A DNA stretch of 64,000 bases from Acanthochlamys bracteata. Taxonomy: Eukaryota > Streptophyta > Magnoliopsida > Pandanales > Velloziaceae. Shown piece after piece: positions 29,309 through 42,216 of this stretch. The position numbers and the translations under genes are program-made. The notes under the pieces are model-generated. The model saw only the letters and a list, made by a program, of their open reading frames with translations, was not told where the DNA came from and searched no databases. Location of the stretch: assembly GCA_019914995.1 (NCBI GenBank), contig CM034140.1:3596001-3660000 (forward strand), in the 5' to 3' direction. How positions within the stretch are numbered: the first letter of the stretch is position 1; every line of letters starts with the position of its first letter.

Positions 29309-30140
29309 TAGGAGTGTCAATATATGATCCGATCCGAAAATTCAATCCGAAATCGATCTGTTTAGTTAGAGTTAGGGTTGAAAAATTTGACCCGTATAAA
29401 TATATATGTTGAATTAGGATTGAACGAATTTGACCCGTTATTAAATGGGTCGACCCAGGTTAATCTGAAATGTCAATTTTTGAAGGAAAAATTTTTGATT
29501 TTTTCTTACCGTATAATAAAATATTGGCAATAAAAATAATCGATAATAGTTATTTATAAACTATTAAATTATATTGTATTTATAATTAATTCTTATTTTT
29601 ATACCTTAGTAAAATAGTATAAGATGAAAATTATAATATTATCGAAAGTATTACTATGTAGGTATTTAATGACGAATTTAGATTTCGTATAAAGATTTTT
29701 ATGAAAATTTTGTTAGATAAATATATTTATCAAAATTTTTATCGAAATTATGAATATGTATTTATAATCATAAATTTCAGCTGTTATCATATATTTTAAA
29801 AAAATAATATATTTTTTTATATTGTAAGGATCGATGAAGACATTAAAGAATGCATATTTTGTCGGACATAATTATATCTCATCAATAAAAATATCGTGCA
29901 CTTTCATTCGAACTGATCTTATAATTTTTCACTAAAGCTTAAAAATATATAATTAATAATTAATATTTTTATTTATTAAATGGGTCGATCCAAATTTGAC
30001 CCGATTATTAGTAAGTTGGGTTAGGATTAACAATTTTGACTCGTATAAATTTATGAGTTGGGTTAGGATTGAATGAATTTGACCTGATTATTAAATGGGT
30101 CGATCCGAAACCGACCCACTAACCTATATTGCCACCCCTA
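29309..30140. mobile_element. Non-autonomous hAT-type transposon (832 bp)
   Basis: The termini are TAGGAGTGTCAATATA at the left and, reversed, TAGGGGTGGCAATATA at the right: 14 of 16 bases match. Perfect 8-bp target duplications ATCATGAA flank it at 29301-29308 and 30141-30148. TIR sequence and 8-bp duplication together are diagnostic of hAT elements. Both ends carry sub-terminal motifs of the type ATTAAATGGGTCGAYCC and GACCCG. There is no transposase ORF, so it is non-autonomous. The perfect duplication suggests a fairly recent insertion. Confidence 0.88.
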
Positions 30141-30289
30141 ATCATGAAGAAAACTTACATGCATATTAGAAATAACAGTTATGATAGTATTAAAAGAGTT
30201 TAGAGTATTGTTCTTATAATACATCATCTCATAAACTATCAACATTTATCCAAATACGCAACTCTTTTTTTTTTTAAAAACGTTTATAG

Positions 30290-30370
30290 CTACTTTTTTT
30301 TGAATTAAGTCAAAAAAGAATTTTTGTCAAAAAAGCTGAACATTTAAGTTTAGCCAAACGAATCCTTACT
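30290..30370. repeat. Fragment of a GTTTGGCTAAAC-type repeat
   Basis: CATTTAAGTTTAGCCAAACG near 30340 matches, in inverse sense, CCGTTTGCCTAAACTTAAG near 42217. Such ends are common in plant MITEs. The other end was not found. Confidence 0.3.
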
Positions 30371-30429
30371 TATAAATAATTTTCGATAAGTCGATATAAA
30401 GCCGGCATCAGTTGCTGCTACCAAATATT

Positions 30430-32872
30430 CTATTTTAGTGTATAGGTCTTATTGTGCCCAAATAAGCCCTATCAAGCAGGGGCTCTATCTTAATCCTAAG
30501 GAAACAAAAAATTTTAAGACAAAATGTTTTGTTCATCTTTATTTTTTTGAAAAATTTTCGCTACTCAATATGAAGCCATCCTCACACATATGTCGTCAAC
30601 TTATTATTGAGAGGCACTAGTATCTACGGCATATCTTATTAATCAGATACCATCCAATTTTATAGATTTTAAGACAATTTAAATTCCTTTTGGAATCAGC
30701 TATTGCGCCGACAGTTTTAAACTTAACTCCTTGTGTTTTGGTTGTGTAGCATTTGTATATCTTTATAATCGTAAGTGGAAGTATGACTCCCCGAGCTTTG
30801 AGATGCATATTTTTTGAATATGTTGCACATCAAAAAGAGCATTAGAGTTATCATCCTCTAACTCACAGTATATTTATCACGGTACATATTATATTTATGA
30901 AAAACACAATGTATTTTTCTTTTGAGATTAAAATTTAGAGAAATAAGATTAATGATGTGTCAAATTCTAATGCATTATTTCACAAATTATGAGTCTTATA
31001 TTTTTAAAGAAGATGTATTATTTGAATTTACTAATCAAGCTATGAACAACTTAAAGTAGTAACACTGATAACTCCCAATCTCAACCAATTAATAAGAACT
31101 TGAGTTGTATGGTTTTGAATCGAAGTGGTAATGAACACTCATAAACTGAAAGTATGACACCAATTTCACCTTCTTTCGACTCCCTCGCTTCACAATCAAT
31201 TGATATATCTGACCAATCGTTTGATGAAGATGTCCTTAATTTGGTATTTGAACCTATCACAAAACACCACATCGTCATGGTAGAGATATTTTTTAAACCA
31301 CATATGAAACCTAAGTTTCTAGTAAAGTTAAATATCTCATGAATCTTTATGTGTGTAACCATTAGCTATGAGAATGAAACCAGTCATTTATAAATCAATT
31401 ATCTATTTTATCTTCCTAATATTTTGAAGGAAGTCTTAATTGATCTAAGATGAAAATAAGTATGAATGAGAAAATGAAGTTCTTACAAAGAAATAAAATT
31501 TGAAAACTCGTTAATCTTCCTTCAGAAAAGAAAACAATTGGATGCTGATATATATTGAAGTATAAAGTAAATGGTATAGTCGACACTTCAAAGAAAGATT
31601 AGTGCCAAAATGGTACACTCAAATCTAGGAAACCGACTATACGAATATTTTTGCACCCGTAGCTAAACATTAACGTAGTTTGAGTGTTGTTATCTTTAGT
31701 TATAAATTTTGATTAGCCATTGCAATAATTTGATGTAAAAAATATTTTTCTAATAGTGAATTATCCAAATAAGTCTATGTGGATTTTTTACCAGGTTATA
31801 TTGTTATTAGAAATTCACAATTAGAAGCGTGTAGATTAAAAAACACAATATGAACTTAAGTAATTTTCAAAGAGTATAGTTTGAAGATATACAAAATCTA
31901 CTAAAGCATTTGGATAAAATCAGAGCAATCACATTTATTTTTTAGAAAATGTATAACAAACTCATTATATATGTAGATGATATGATCGTTATAGAGAATT
32001 ATCTAGAAGAAAGAAAGACATTATATGATTACTTATTTAGAGAAATTGAAAGAAAATATTTTAGTCCATTGAAATACTTTTTTGGAATTGAAGTGTTCAA
32101 TAAAAAAATAATCTTTCTGTCTCAAAAAAATATACTTTATATCTTTTAGAAGAGACATATGTCTGCATTTTAATCAATTGATATGCCAGTACAACAAGAT
32201 ATGAAGTTGCATATTGATACGAATCAGCTATTAGTTAATAAAGAAAAGTTATCAGAAACTTATAAAAAGGCTGATGTATTTAGCGCAAACAATATCTGAT
32301 TTTATCTTTATATTGAGTATTGTCAGCCAATTTATACATAATCCTTGATAGCAACATACGAATGCAGTGATACGTATTTTGAGATATCTGAAGTTTGTCA
32401 TGGATAGAAAATTTTGTTCACAAAAAGTATGAATTATCAAAATATAAATGTATATATTGATATTGATTGGAATGGAGCAATTGGTGAGATGCGGTCTATT
32501 TCAAGTTATTTTACCTTTGTGAATGGTAATTTCGTTAAATAGAGAAACCAAAAACAAATCATTGTAGCCCGCTCAAATGAAAAAGCTAAATTTTAAAAGT
32601 TTAACACATGGACTTTGTAAAGCATTATTATTGAGATTTCTTCTAGAAGATCTGAGCTTTGCATCTAATCAGTCTAATATGATTGACAAAATATGTTAAG
32701 ATAGATAGCTTTTCATTAAAAGAAAGTTGGATGAAAAAATTCTTAAGTTACCTAAAATCTTATCAGAAGATTAGTTGGCTGACATTCTCACCAAATAGTT
32801 TCGAAACATATATTCTAAAAATTCTAGACAAGTTAGATATATGTGATATTTATCCAACAATTTAACAGAGAG
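30430..32872 (+). pseudogene. Degraded Ty1/copia retrotransposon polyprotein
   Basis: Reading on the plus strand with many stops and frameshifts, copia landmarks appear in the right order. There is an integrase C-terminal and post-integrase region (FGCVAFVYLYNR, then RALRCIFFEYV, near 30730-30830). A reverse transcriptase start resembles QFDVKNIFL near 31720. The RT active-site motif is present as LIIYVDDMIV (31964-31993). An RNase H-like tail follows (QIIVARSNEKAKF near 32555; LDKLDICDIYP at about 32830-32860). No frame is intact, so it cannot be active. The 5' LTR and gag were not found, and the left boundary is approximate. Confidence 0.8.
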
Positions 32873-33025
32873 TGTTGAAATATCATATAAGTGCTAGGGT
32901 TTTAATCTAATTTGATAGTTTTCTAATTTAGATGGACTTGTATCCTATATATATTTTATTTCTTTTATTGAGGAATAACAAGTGCAATCAACTTGTGAAT
33001 TCATCTTTTAACTCATCATATCATC
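32873..33025 (+). repeat. Probable 3' LTR of the copia relic
   Basis: TGTTGAAATATCATATAAGT begins at 32873, directly after the end of the pol remnant and a purine-rich AACAGAGAG. That is the expected place and sequence for a copia LTR. A CCTATATATATTTTATTT stretch resembles the LTR promoter. The right end is probably near ATCATATCA, but no 5' LTR is available for comparison. Confidence 0.55.
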
Positions 33026-33389
33026 CATACACTACTATTATACTTTAAATTTAGTTTAAAAGTCAAGTCTACAAATTAAAGAATTTAATGAATGTTCTAC
33101 TTAACAACATCAACAACACATGCATAACACCAACATATAACTTATAAAGGTCAACTTAGTTCTATATGTTCATATAGGGGCAATATGTGCAGATTTTTCT
33201 TCGCCTGTGTAATTTGCTTCTATAAAAACTTTACTGCAAGCCTCCACACTGGCTACTGCAATGTTTTCATTCTTCGTATCTTCATCTTTGATCATTAAGA
33301 AGCCAGCAATATTGTTTCTTCAAAGAGCAATGTTATCGCATAGAGTACCTTCTTGAAAGACCAGATAATTCATAGATGATGATGCATGT

Positions 33390-36275
33390 CTACCGCCCGG
33401 TCTTTGCTCTTTTCATTCCAGAACTGTTGAATGGTGAGACGCTACCTACGGGATGAGGACTTTCTTCTCTTAAAGTTGAGTTAAGTATGGCTAGTTCTCG
33501 AAGCTGTTGCCTCTTGTAGTAGTCCTGTGATTCATCCTGCATACAAGTCCATTGATCATATCACTTTTTCTAAAAGAGATAGAATTGTTGTTGGTTGAAT
33601 TTCTATGAATTTGTTAAGTTTTGCAGTGGAGATACGTTGCAAGTATAATTTTGTAAAGAAGGACATTTATATATATATACCACCGGTTTGAGCAGTTCTT
33701 CAAGGATTTCTTGTGCTTGTCTCAGTCTTATATCTACAATGTTAGCAGGTAATTCAGCCTCAATCAAGATGTGAAGCGATTCATTCAAGTGCTCGTAGCC
33801 CGGCCTTCCTCTCAATTTCTCCTCCTTCAAGATGAGAATGAAGTCAGACTTCAACAAAGAAAGAGCTGAGTTTAACATGAAACTTTCCTATTGTAATCAT
33901 AATCTCGTTGTACTACATTATAATTCATTCTGTAAATGCCAAGAACTGTAGTTCACAGAAGCAAGAATAATAACTCATTTTTACCAGGAAATCCTTGAGT
34001 ATCAGGAACACATGCATGCTGCTACAGCAACAAGAAGCATATTCATAGTTCATTCTGACAGATATTAGAAACAGATACATTGTATTACCTTGCCAGGATC
34101 TTTAATTGAACCTTTTCCTCTTATATAAACACGACAACCTGTTGATGCTTCCACTCGTTTCAGAGAATTACCTCTAGGGCCAAGTAGGCGCCCGACAAAA
34201 TTGAACTGGTTTCGTGGAAGGAAAAAAAGTTATAACATGGAGCAATCAGTGTTAGCATAAGAATTTCCTATGGTAACTTCTTACAGTAGGATAACTGTCA
34301 ACTGGAATTTCTAGTCGGAGAATCTTCTTGACAAAGTAAGAACTTGGGCTTGCTGGTGCTCCTTGCCAGTCCATTGCCATTCCTTGTGGAAATGTAAGTC
34401 TCTGCACAAACAACAAACAAATTCCTAATATGCATGAAATTTTGTATCTATCCCAATACAAAGTTCCGAAGCATCTCATATGATCATGAACTGAGGCAAC
34501 CATCAATCTCTAAACTCCTTTGCATCTGAATTTTTGCTACACAAACTCAGTGCATCATTATGGTTACTGACTGAGAAGTTGTTATCTTACAGTCAATCTT
34601 CAGTAAAAGTTGTTCCAGTATATTTTGAGACTAAAGCAATATCAAGTTTTGCTTCTTGCATATGCGGGATAGGATACTACAGGTTGGGAGAAGAAAGGTT
34701 ACATGCATGTTTCTGGAATTTGCAAATTTGAAAACAAACGATTATCTACCTCCTGCTGTAGGCCACTCCAGCTGCTTATACTTGATCCAGAAAGATTTGG
34801 AGATGCCATGGGACTGGGACTTCTGCGCTGCAACCTTTCATATTCTCCAAGCCCTTGGTTTGGTACCATGCCAGAGACTCGCATAATTTCTGTTAATAGG
34901 ATGACACCACAAATAAATTGTGAAGAAGCTGATATATTCAACAAGGCAATGATTACGATCGCTTGACATCAAATAGTTACAGCTTTCAGAATCTTAAAAA
35001 AGCAAATGGTACTCAAAAAGGTAGTTTACATGATTAAGGTACATATCATTGCCAGCATTTCCAATTTCGTATTTACAGTAACCAAGTTGTTGCAATATTC
35101 GAAAGAATTTCAGCCTAATACTTTGCAATAGTCACCAATCTCTTGATGCTCATGTACATAACTAATGGAATGTATGTATAGCATCTGTTTATAGGGATAC
35201 TATGTACTTGCAATATACCTAGTGACAAGCATATTCACATATGATCTCTCCTGCCTACATGGATTGAATATGTGAAATCACCAAGCAAAATTAACATTTT
35301 TAGTCACCATCTTCCGAGACAAATTTGTAATGTCAATGCAAGATAAGTAGTTGATGAAGATCCAATTTCTACAAAAAAAAGACATTCTGGCACCTTAGAA
35401 ACAGAGAAGAAAACAAACAGTTAGTTCCTCACATGTTGTACTGCAGCATCTTCAATTACACTCAGTACTTCAAAGATACATCAGCAAAAACTTCCAAGTT
35501 TTGCCAAGAACATCGAAACTCAAATAGAAACTTTGGTAACAACAATGAATATCAAAAGCAAATGACATCAATGAAAATAAGAATGAAGTGAAGACTTTGA
35601 AGTTAGTGACAACAAGTTAGTTTACAAGGTTAATAACTTGAACGTCAGTACACGAAAGGACGAAAATTGCTTGATTGATCGATAGCCAAATCAAACTGAT
35701 TGGCAAATCAAGACATGCACACAAAACCATATCAAACTTTAAGTAGAATACTCAAATCAATACCAATAAATCATCGGAGCGGAGAATCGATCTTTATCAA
35801 ATAGTTATCGTCTCATATTTAAAACTTCAACCAAATGCTCCTCTCCAATGTTAATCGATGAAATAAATCCTGATTACAGAAAAGATCATAACAAAAGTAA
35901 GAGATCTACTAGAAAAATGTTGAAAAGATATCTCACCTTGAGTTAGAAGTCTGTTGCATATAGGCAAGACCTGCATGAAAGGTCCAAGCTTTTGATGCTC
36001 TCCCAACAGCTCTGCCAAGTACTGACTATACATAAATCACAAATGAGAAGAACAGGAAAATCAAAGAGATTACTATATAACCAAATAAAGATAAACACCA
36101 ATCACAAACTAGTTAGATCATTCAATAGATTATTAAAAAGAAGTTTTTCATCAAATACTTCAATTATTTCTTTTTTTTTTTTCTTTTCGTTTTACCTGTC
36201 CATCTCAGGAGTGTTTCTTATTTGTGGAGAGGGAGCTCTAGCAGGAGAAAAGTTTTGAGAATATAACCCTGACAT
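33390..36275 (-). CDS. STAR/KH-domain RNA-binding protein (quaking-like, SPIN1-type)
   Basis: Seven exons on the minus strand: 36275-36196, 36025-35937, 34889-34750, 34401-34285, 34205-34089, 33824-33681 and 33536-33390. They encode 277 aa with all junctions in phase. The N-terminus [20 protein letters not shown] is followed by a helical segment, [20 protein letters not shown] (30-49), akin to the STAR dimerisation motif. A Ser/Pro-rich linker comes next. A maxi-KH domain runs from about 126 to 229 with the GPRG loop at 151-154 (the GxxG RNA-binding loop) and [15 protein letters not shown] short basic tail ends the protein. Plant members such as rice SPIN1 bind RNA and affect flowering; others act in splicing or mRNA turnover. 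The role of this copy is inferred from the family. The gene ends just beyond the copia LTR, in convergent orientation to it. Confidence 0.94.
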
Positions 36276-36376
36276 GATGGTGAAGAAGAGGGGGAAAGAA
36301 AACTAAAGCTTTGATTCTTCTAGTTAATTCTTTAACCAAAAGAAAAGGGAAACAAAGAAAGATATGGCAAGTGACA

Positions 36377-36413
36377 GAAGAAGAAGAAGAAGAAGAAGAT
36401 GGAGAAGAAGAAG
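36377..36413. repeat. (GAA)n microsatellite in KH gene 5' leader
   Basis: An imperfect GAA tract about 100 bp upstream of the KH start codon, read as (TTC)n in the gene's sense. The region is probably a pyrimidine-rich 5' UTR. Confidence 0.8.
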
Positions 36414-36539
36414 GTAGGCAAAGAAAAGAAGGTGGTCGGATGATAGACAGAGAGGTGCTGTTGCTGCTGTTGTTGTTTTGAAGAGGAGGAAAATCACCTC
36501 CCTTGCTTATGGCCAACACCTGCAACCCCATACATATAT

Positions 36540-39500
36540 TTACTCATATATAAAATATTAATAATGAAAAAAATATCTTTAAAAGGTTTCAGAAGTAGAT
36601 GGAATGAATTATGACACTTTGAATTATTTTTTTTCTTTTAGGAAAATACTTTACTGCATGCAAGAGGGGGTTTGGTATGTGTATGTGGAAAATATTTACC
36701 ATAAGGAGTGTTCCTTCTTCTATTTTTATGTTTTGAGAGAGAGTTGATTTTGGTGCAAAAACAAAACAAAAATCTTGTGGACGGTGTACAAGCATTGATA
36801 TTTAAAAGAAGGATTGCAGCCATGTCAACATCAGCTTACAGCGGGGAAAGAAAGCAACTAATAGGACTTAGCACAAGGTAAAACAATTTTTTGATATTTT
36901 GTTTTCCTATAAAAGAAAATGATATGGAAATTATTTTTTTCCAAAATTATAAATTGAAGATTCTAAATTTATGGACTTCAATGAGTATTATTTTTTGGTT
37001 AACATTGGATTGACACCTGGTGCATTCTTCACCGTTCGATGTTGCGTGAAATACCGTCTTTTTTATGGCGTAAATACTTCACAATACGCCATAAAGTTCA
37101 ACTACATTGCTCGAAACACTTGGCTAAAATATTCTGATAAAAAGAGCAAATGCGCAACAAAAATAATGGTTTAGTTTGTCGTATTTCTCTTTTTTGCGAG
37201 CTTTTTTTTTATCTAATTTTTGGATATATTATCATAGGCGAAGTTATCTCAATTTCTTTAAAATAAATAATAAAACAAAGATATACTCCTGTATGTAATG
37301 GTGCAATTGCATATTTCACGTGACAAATTAGTTTATTTATTATTATCATTTCATGGTAAGATTTATACTCTAGTAATTTTAAATTATTTGTGTAACTATA
37401 TAGAACTAAAAACTGCAAGATTCCTTTCTATGTAGAGGTTCAAGCGGTACATAGATATGCAAAAGAAGATGGTGAGCCAAAAACATGCTTTGATATTGAG
37501 AAGGTTTTAAATGTTACACATGAAAGGTTGGCTACGGCAATTCAACACAACAACAACCAACCCAATATAAACGTACATCTATCAAACAATGAAACCATTA
37601 AACCAAAACCCGTTATCTTTCCTGTCTGCTCTTCATTCAATTCATTCACTTGCCTTTTTCTTTCTTGTGATATTGAGATGGGATCCATGCTTATTCTGTT
37701 CATACTTTGACCGAACACAACTGGTTAGATTTAAGATTCATTCATTCATTTTCTTTTCTTTTCTTTCCGTAGTGCACAATTATTAAGTTCAGAATAAAAA
37801 AATCGAAGATTTGAAAATAGTTAAGAAATTATTAATTATTCAAATTAAATAGCATGCAGAGCTAGCTATAAAATGAGTTGGGTCTTCTTTTTTCCATGAA
37901 AAGAATGGCAATACAAAAAAAATCTATTGAAGGTAAGGAATCATTTCTATGTCATGAGTTGGTACTATTGATCAAGAATTTTAACACACTGTTCAACACG
38001 AAATGCTTGAAAAACTATATCACAAGTTAATTTTTCTTTTTCTTTTTTGTAAACTTCTTAAATTCCTATAAAAACGCCGCAGGTATGCAGACAGAATAAC
38101 AGTACTAGATCATATAAATAGAGGTCAGTGAAAGGCAAAAGCAATGCCTTTTTCACAAACTTAGAAATGTCGAAGGTTTTACAATAGAAAAAGGCTGCAC
38201 ACTGCAAGCAGGGTACGATACTTGACAGACTCATCACCCAAAAAATTTGCAAAGAATCCAACGCATCGAAAAATTGACTCTCTTAAGTTAAGAAACAAAT
38301 AATAAAAAAATCTACAAGCGTAATAAAATCTGCAGCTAGCTAGGTAGCTAGCAAGCTACTGATAGATTATAAAGATCGATCAGAAGTTGACAGTATATGA
38401 AAGTTGATCATGTTGTTGTTGGGAGTTAGTGATCGATGAATGCAATGTAATGTAATGGGAGTTGAAAACAAGAGAGAGCATAGGATTCCACTGCGAGATG
38501 GTTAGGAAAAGGGCATGGCGGCAGCTACGAGCACGTTGGTGGCACTGGACGAGAGGGCAGAGGGGACAGTAGACAGAAAGCGCGCGCGCGCACAAGTGCG
38601 GTGGTTTTTTTTGTTTTGTCATCACAAACATTTTATTGCTCTCTCTCGCTCGCGCGCGCGCTTCAGTTAAAGTTTTGATGAAATCTATAACACATGCGCG
38701 CATCTACCTCTCTCAATAACCAATGACATGCCAGAATTCTCAAAAAATAAATAAAATAAAATAAAAATGAAAGTGAGATTCAACCAACAGACTCAAAAAA
38801 AAAAAGACATTGTCAATAGTGATGTCAACATTTATGACAACAGTACTTATCGAATCGAAATATTAGCGGGGGAGTCGGTATCCATCTTTAGGTGTGTTTT
38901 AATTGATAAAAGATAAATTTTATGAAATTAAATGGTGAACTAAGTTTTAAAAAATAAGTTAGAAACAAGTTCACAATTAAATTAAAACAAAAAATGGATT
39001 TGAACTTCAAATATAGTTAAAAAATTCAGTTTTATATGATTAAAATATATTTATAATATAAAAAATTATTTATTATTATTATTATTATTATTTTGAGAAA
39101 GTTATTTTGGGAGTTACATTCTGCTAAGTAACAAGCCAATTGGTCGCCGATGCCTGCATCCCTAGAGCGTTATATATTTGCTAATTCGGACTAGTTTAGA
39201 GTAGCTAGAATCTGTCGTATATAATAAAACAATGCGAGCTAAAGTAAAATCAGTTCTTTTTTCCTTAAAAAAATAAGAATGCCAACATGCATTGGTCTGT
39301 GTTTGCACGTGAAGTTGTTCTAATTGAAACTGAACAGTTCGGTTGGCTAAAAAAAAATAAGATGATTGATTCGGTAGTTAGTTATTCCTCGATGCTAACA
39401 ACTATTGCTAATTCTAAAGGTAAATAAACAACCTCTCCTAAAAGAAAATAAAATTTGATACACCAGGTAATTCGTCTCAATATTTTTTTAAAACATTCAG

Positions 39501-40800
39501 CTATTTGAATGAATAACATTTACGGCTTCATCAAATACAACAACACCTCCCTTGTAGCAACTTCTTTTATTAAAAAAACAACAAATCAAGTACATTAAGT
39601 GATCTAAATCAGAATATTATGCTTGGCTTGATTATGATTGGAGTAGCAATTATTGTGGGTTGCTGGACAGTTTGTCTTCTCCATTCCCCAATCCCACACT
39701 CCATTACATCAATAAAATCTCTTTTTCTCGCCAAGCGAAAAATGCCACATAAACAACACCAACAATAAATACGTGTTAAGAGAAATCTTAATTTAATTAT
39801 TCAATCAATATAAGTTATGTAGTATTCGGTGATGCATACATAATGAGAAATGAGACAAATTAAGCGAAAAAGAGAGAGAGAGTGACAGGGGAAGTAGGTG
39901 CCATTTCTCCGTGCCCATCTTGGTTCCAGTGAGGAAGTGCGTTTTCTATTGTGGCAAATATAAGACTTGTTTCAAATATATCAAAAAAAAAAATTTTTTT
40001 AAGATTTTAATTTCAATTATTTTATATATTTTAATTGTCACTTAATTTTTTTAAATTTTGAACCGAAATTTATTTTTATTAAAATTTTATTCTAAATATT
40101 ATTTCATATATTTTAATGATCATTTTTATTTTTATTTTAAAAAAATTTAATTTTGTAAAATATATTCATGTGTATTTAAAATATGTTCTTCTTAATAGGC
40201 ACCAACTAGGGCCACCGCCAGCACTCGTGCCCTTTGCTGACACCCTCTCTGCTGCTGCATTCATTCCCATTGTAGTTGGCGCCGCATTGCGTGCGGTGTG
40301 GACAGTAGCATACCAGCACAGCTCTCCAAATTAACAAACTCTTATAACATATAAGAAGTCGGGCTAACAAATTGTTTACCGACAAAAAAAAGAAAAGCAG
40401 GATTTACTACGAATACCGGTGGCTAGCTAGCTATCAGGCTCCGGGTGATTTGCTTGATCGATGTTGTCAGGCAAGTGCAACATTTATCTATGCCGTATTT
40501 GGATGCAATTGCAAATTGCACAATCATGACTATTGTCAACTGTAGAATCATACAAGAGCTGTCAAAAAATTTTATGCTTTTATGATTTTTTTTGGTCTTA
40601 TCGTTTCGTCCAATGTAAAAATCTATTATTTTATATATTATGAAAAATGCGTTATATTTTAAGAAGGCATTACTCACGCGTCAATTATTTGTCAGAACGG
40701 TCGTGACAAACAATTATTTTAGCAACAACTGAAATGAGCATATTTGATGTGGTTGTTTATAACTTTATGTTGTATTTGCTTGAGCGGCGCTTAAAAATGT
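36540..40800. other. Gene-poor region between the KH and NDUFA1 genes
   Basis: The divergent promoters of the two flanking genes lie at its ends. In between I find AT-rich DNA, an (ATT)n run near 39072, paired CG-repeat tracts (38580-38661), and a GC-richer patch at 40196-40335 with no recognisable product. A 107-codon minus-strand ORF (38380-38703) crosses the CG repeats, lacks a signal peptide or known motif, and is not accepted as a gene. Confidence 0.55.
38580..38661. repeat. Two alternating CG tracts
   Basis: CGCGCGCGCGC-type runs occur at about 38580-38591 and 38649-38661, the second abutting a CT-repeat. The runs are self-complementary and could pair with each other or adopt Z-DNA. 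They are unusual in AT-rich surroundings. Confidence 0.7.
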
Positions 40801-40833
40801 CTTCATTGTGGTTGGGTTGAGTCCACACTGGAA

Positions 40834-41097
40834 TGGGCTTTGTTGTAGGGCCCAGTGCTGTCTTGGGACACCAAACTACCAGCTGGGCCATCTGACTATT
40901 ACAATTCAGTAACAGCGACCCACAAAAACCAACGGAAATCCGTTGAATCGAATCTCTTCTTCTTTTGTTTTTTTGTTCCATAAATTTCAAAAAAAATTAA
41001 TCAATAAATAAATACTAATTGCATTAGCCGACTAAGCCGAGTAACGAAGATCGAGGCCGGCTCATGGAATGAGTTAAGTTATTTATGGCCCAGCCCA
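40834..41097 (+). promoter_or_regulatory. Site II (TGGGCY) motifs upstream of NDUFA1
   Basis: TGGGCT at 40834-40839, GGCCCA at 40849-40854, GGCCCA at 41087-41092 and AGCCCA at 41092-41097. Clusters of this kind drive plant nuclear genes for respiratory complexes. Confidence 0.6.
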
Positions 41098-41231
41098 CCA
41101 AAATTATACACTTTTGTTTTCCGCAGCAGAAGCAAGCAAGCAAACAGAAACACAGACAAAAAACATAAAAGAAAAAGAAAACTTCGAGATCCCAATTTTT
41201 TCGTTCTTCGAAGGGAAAGAGTGAAGAAAAA

Positions 41232-41503
41232 ATGGGGAAGTGGATTTTTTTGGAAGCAATGTTGCCGCTAGGAATCATCGCCGGGATGCTCTGTGTCATG
41301 GGCAACGCTCAGTACTTCATCCACAAAGCCGCTCACGGCAGGGTAATCTCGAATTTTCTGAATTTTTTTTGAATTTCTTGTAATTTGTGTTGAATTGAAG
41401 TTTTTGATCACAGCCGAAGCATATTGGGAACGATGTGTGGGATGTGGCTATGGAGCGGAGAGATAAGAAGATCGTTGAGCAGTATAGTGCTGCGGGGAAC
41501 TAA
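41232..41503 (+). CDS. NDUFA1: NADH dehydrogenase (complex I) subunit MWFE
   Basis: Two exons, 41232-41342 and 41414-41503, give 66 aa, close to the usual 65 or so residues in plants. The intron is 71 bp with GT-AG borders and keeps phase 0. The N-terminus carries a single transmembrane helix (LEAMLPLGIIAGMLCVMGNA, residues 8-27). It is followed by the conserved YFIHKAAHGRPKHIG and DVWDVAMERRDKK, which identify the MWFE family. MWFE is a one-helix accessory subunit of mitochondrial complex I, needed for membrane-arm assembly in other eukaryotes (established for mammals). It has no cleavable presequence, as is normal for the family. Confidence 0.95.
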
Positions 41504-42216
41504 TCGGTCCGTGTTCAAAAATAACTTCTGGGAATTTCTTATGTTTATGAGATTTCTATGTGATTTAAGGTTGGTTTGTTTATGAGGTTTATAGAGTTAT
41601 CGCTTGATTTTCTATTCGTCATAGTTTGATGTTTTTTAGCTGATAATTCTTCAGTTAGGTGATTGTGGTTCCGTTTGTTTGACTAAAATGATATGGCCGT
41701 TAAGATGTTAACTTTCTGTTGCTTGATACTGTGGGCAATTGGGATTGTGCGGGGTGCCTGCTGGATTTTATTGGCAGATGAGATGCTAATCAAATATGAA
41801 GTCTGCACATAATTTAGCTTTGTGGTTTACATGGCAGGATGTGCATCATGCAGAAAAATAACAGTAGTCTTCATTTATGTCTACAGATAATGTGAGATGA
41901 GAGTAGATTGATGCATTTGTAGTGGATAAGGATGATAATTGGAGTTGGAGATATAAACTTAGCACTTAGGAAGGATTTTTGCTCTAGGATGATGGATGTG
42001 GTATAGGAAACCTGCAGAAGATTCTGATCTCTATAGGATTATCCTAAAGATGCAATGGAAGCTTATCTTCTACTTTCTAGTTAGTGGACGCCAGATTTAA
42101 TTCTATCATAGCGGCTTCCTACTGGCTCCCAAAAACTTTCAAGATTCGTTTACTCGCGCTCAACTCAACTTCAAATAAGATTTACACCACTAGATGGGAC
42201 ATATAAATCTTTTCAC

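Noticed and set aside
37425..37460. GGTTCAAGC as a tRNA T-loop
   Set aside because: No acceptor stem or anticodon arm can be drawn around it.
38560..38660. Possible miR156 precursor suggested by GACAGAA and CTCTCTC motifs
   Set aside because: The mature sequence is absent on both strands.
38380..38703. 107-codon minus-strand ORF crossing the CG tracts
   Set aside because: Its Ala-Arg run is simply the translated CG repeat; no signal peptide, motif or codon-bias support.
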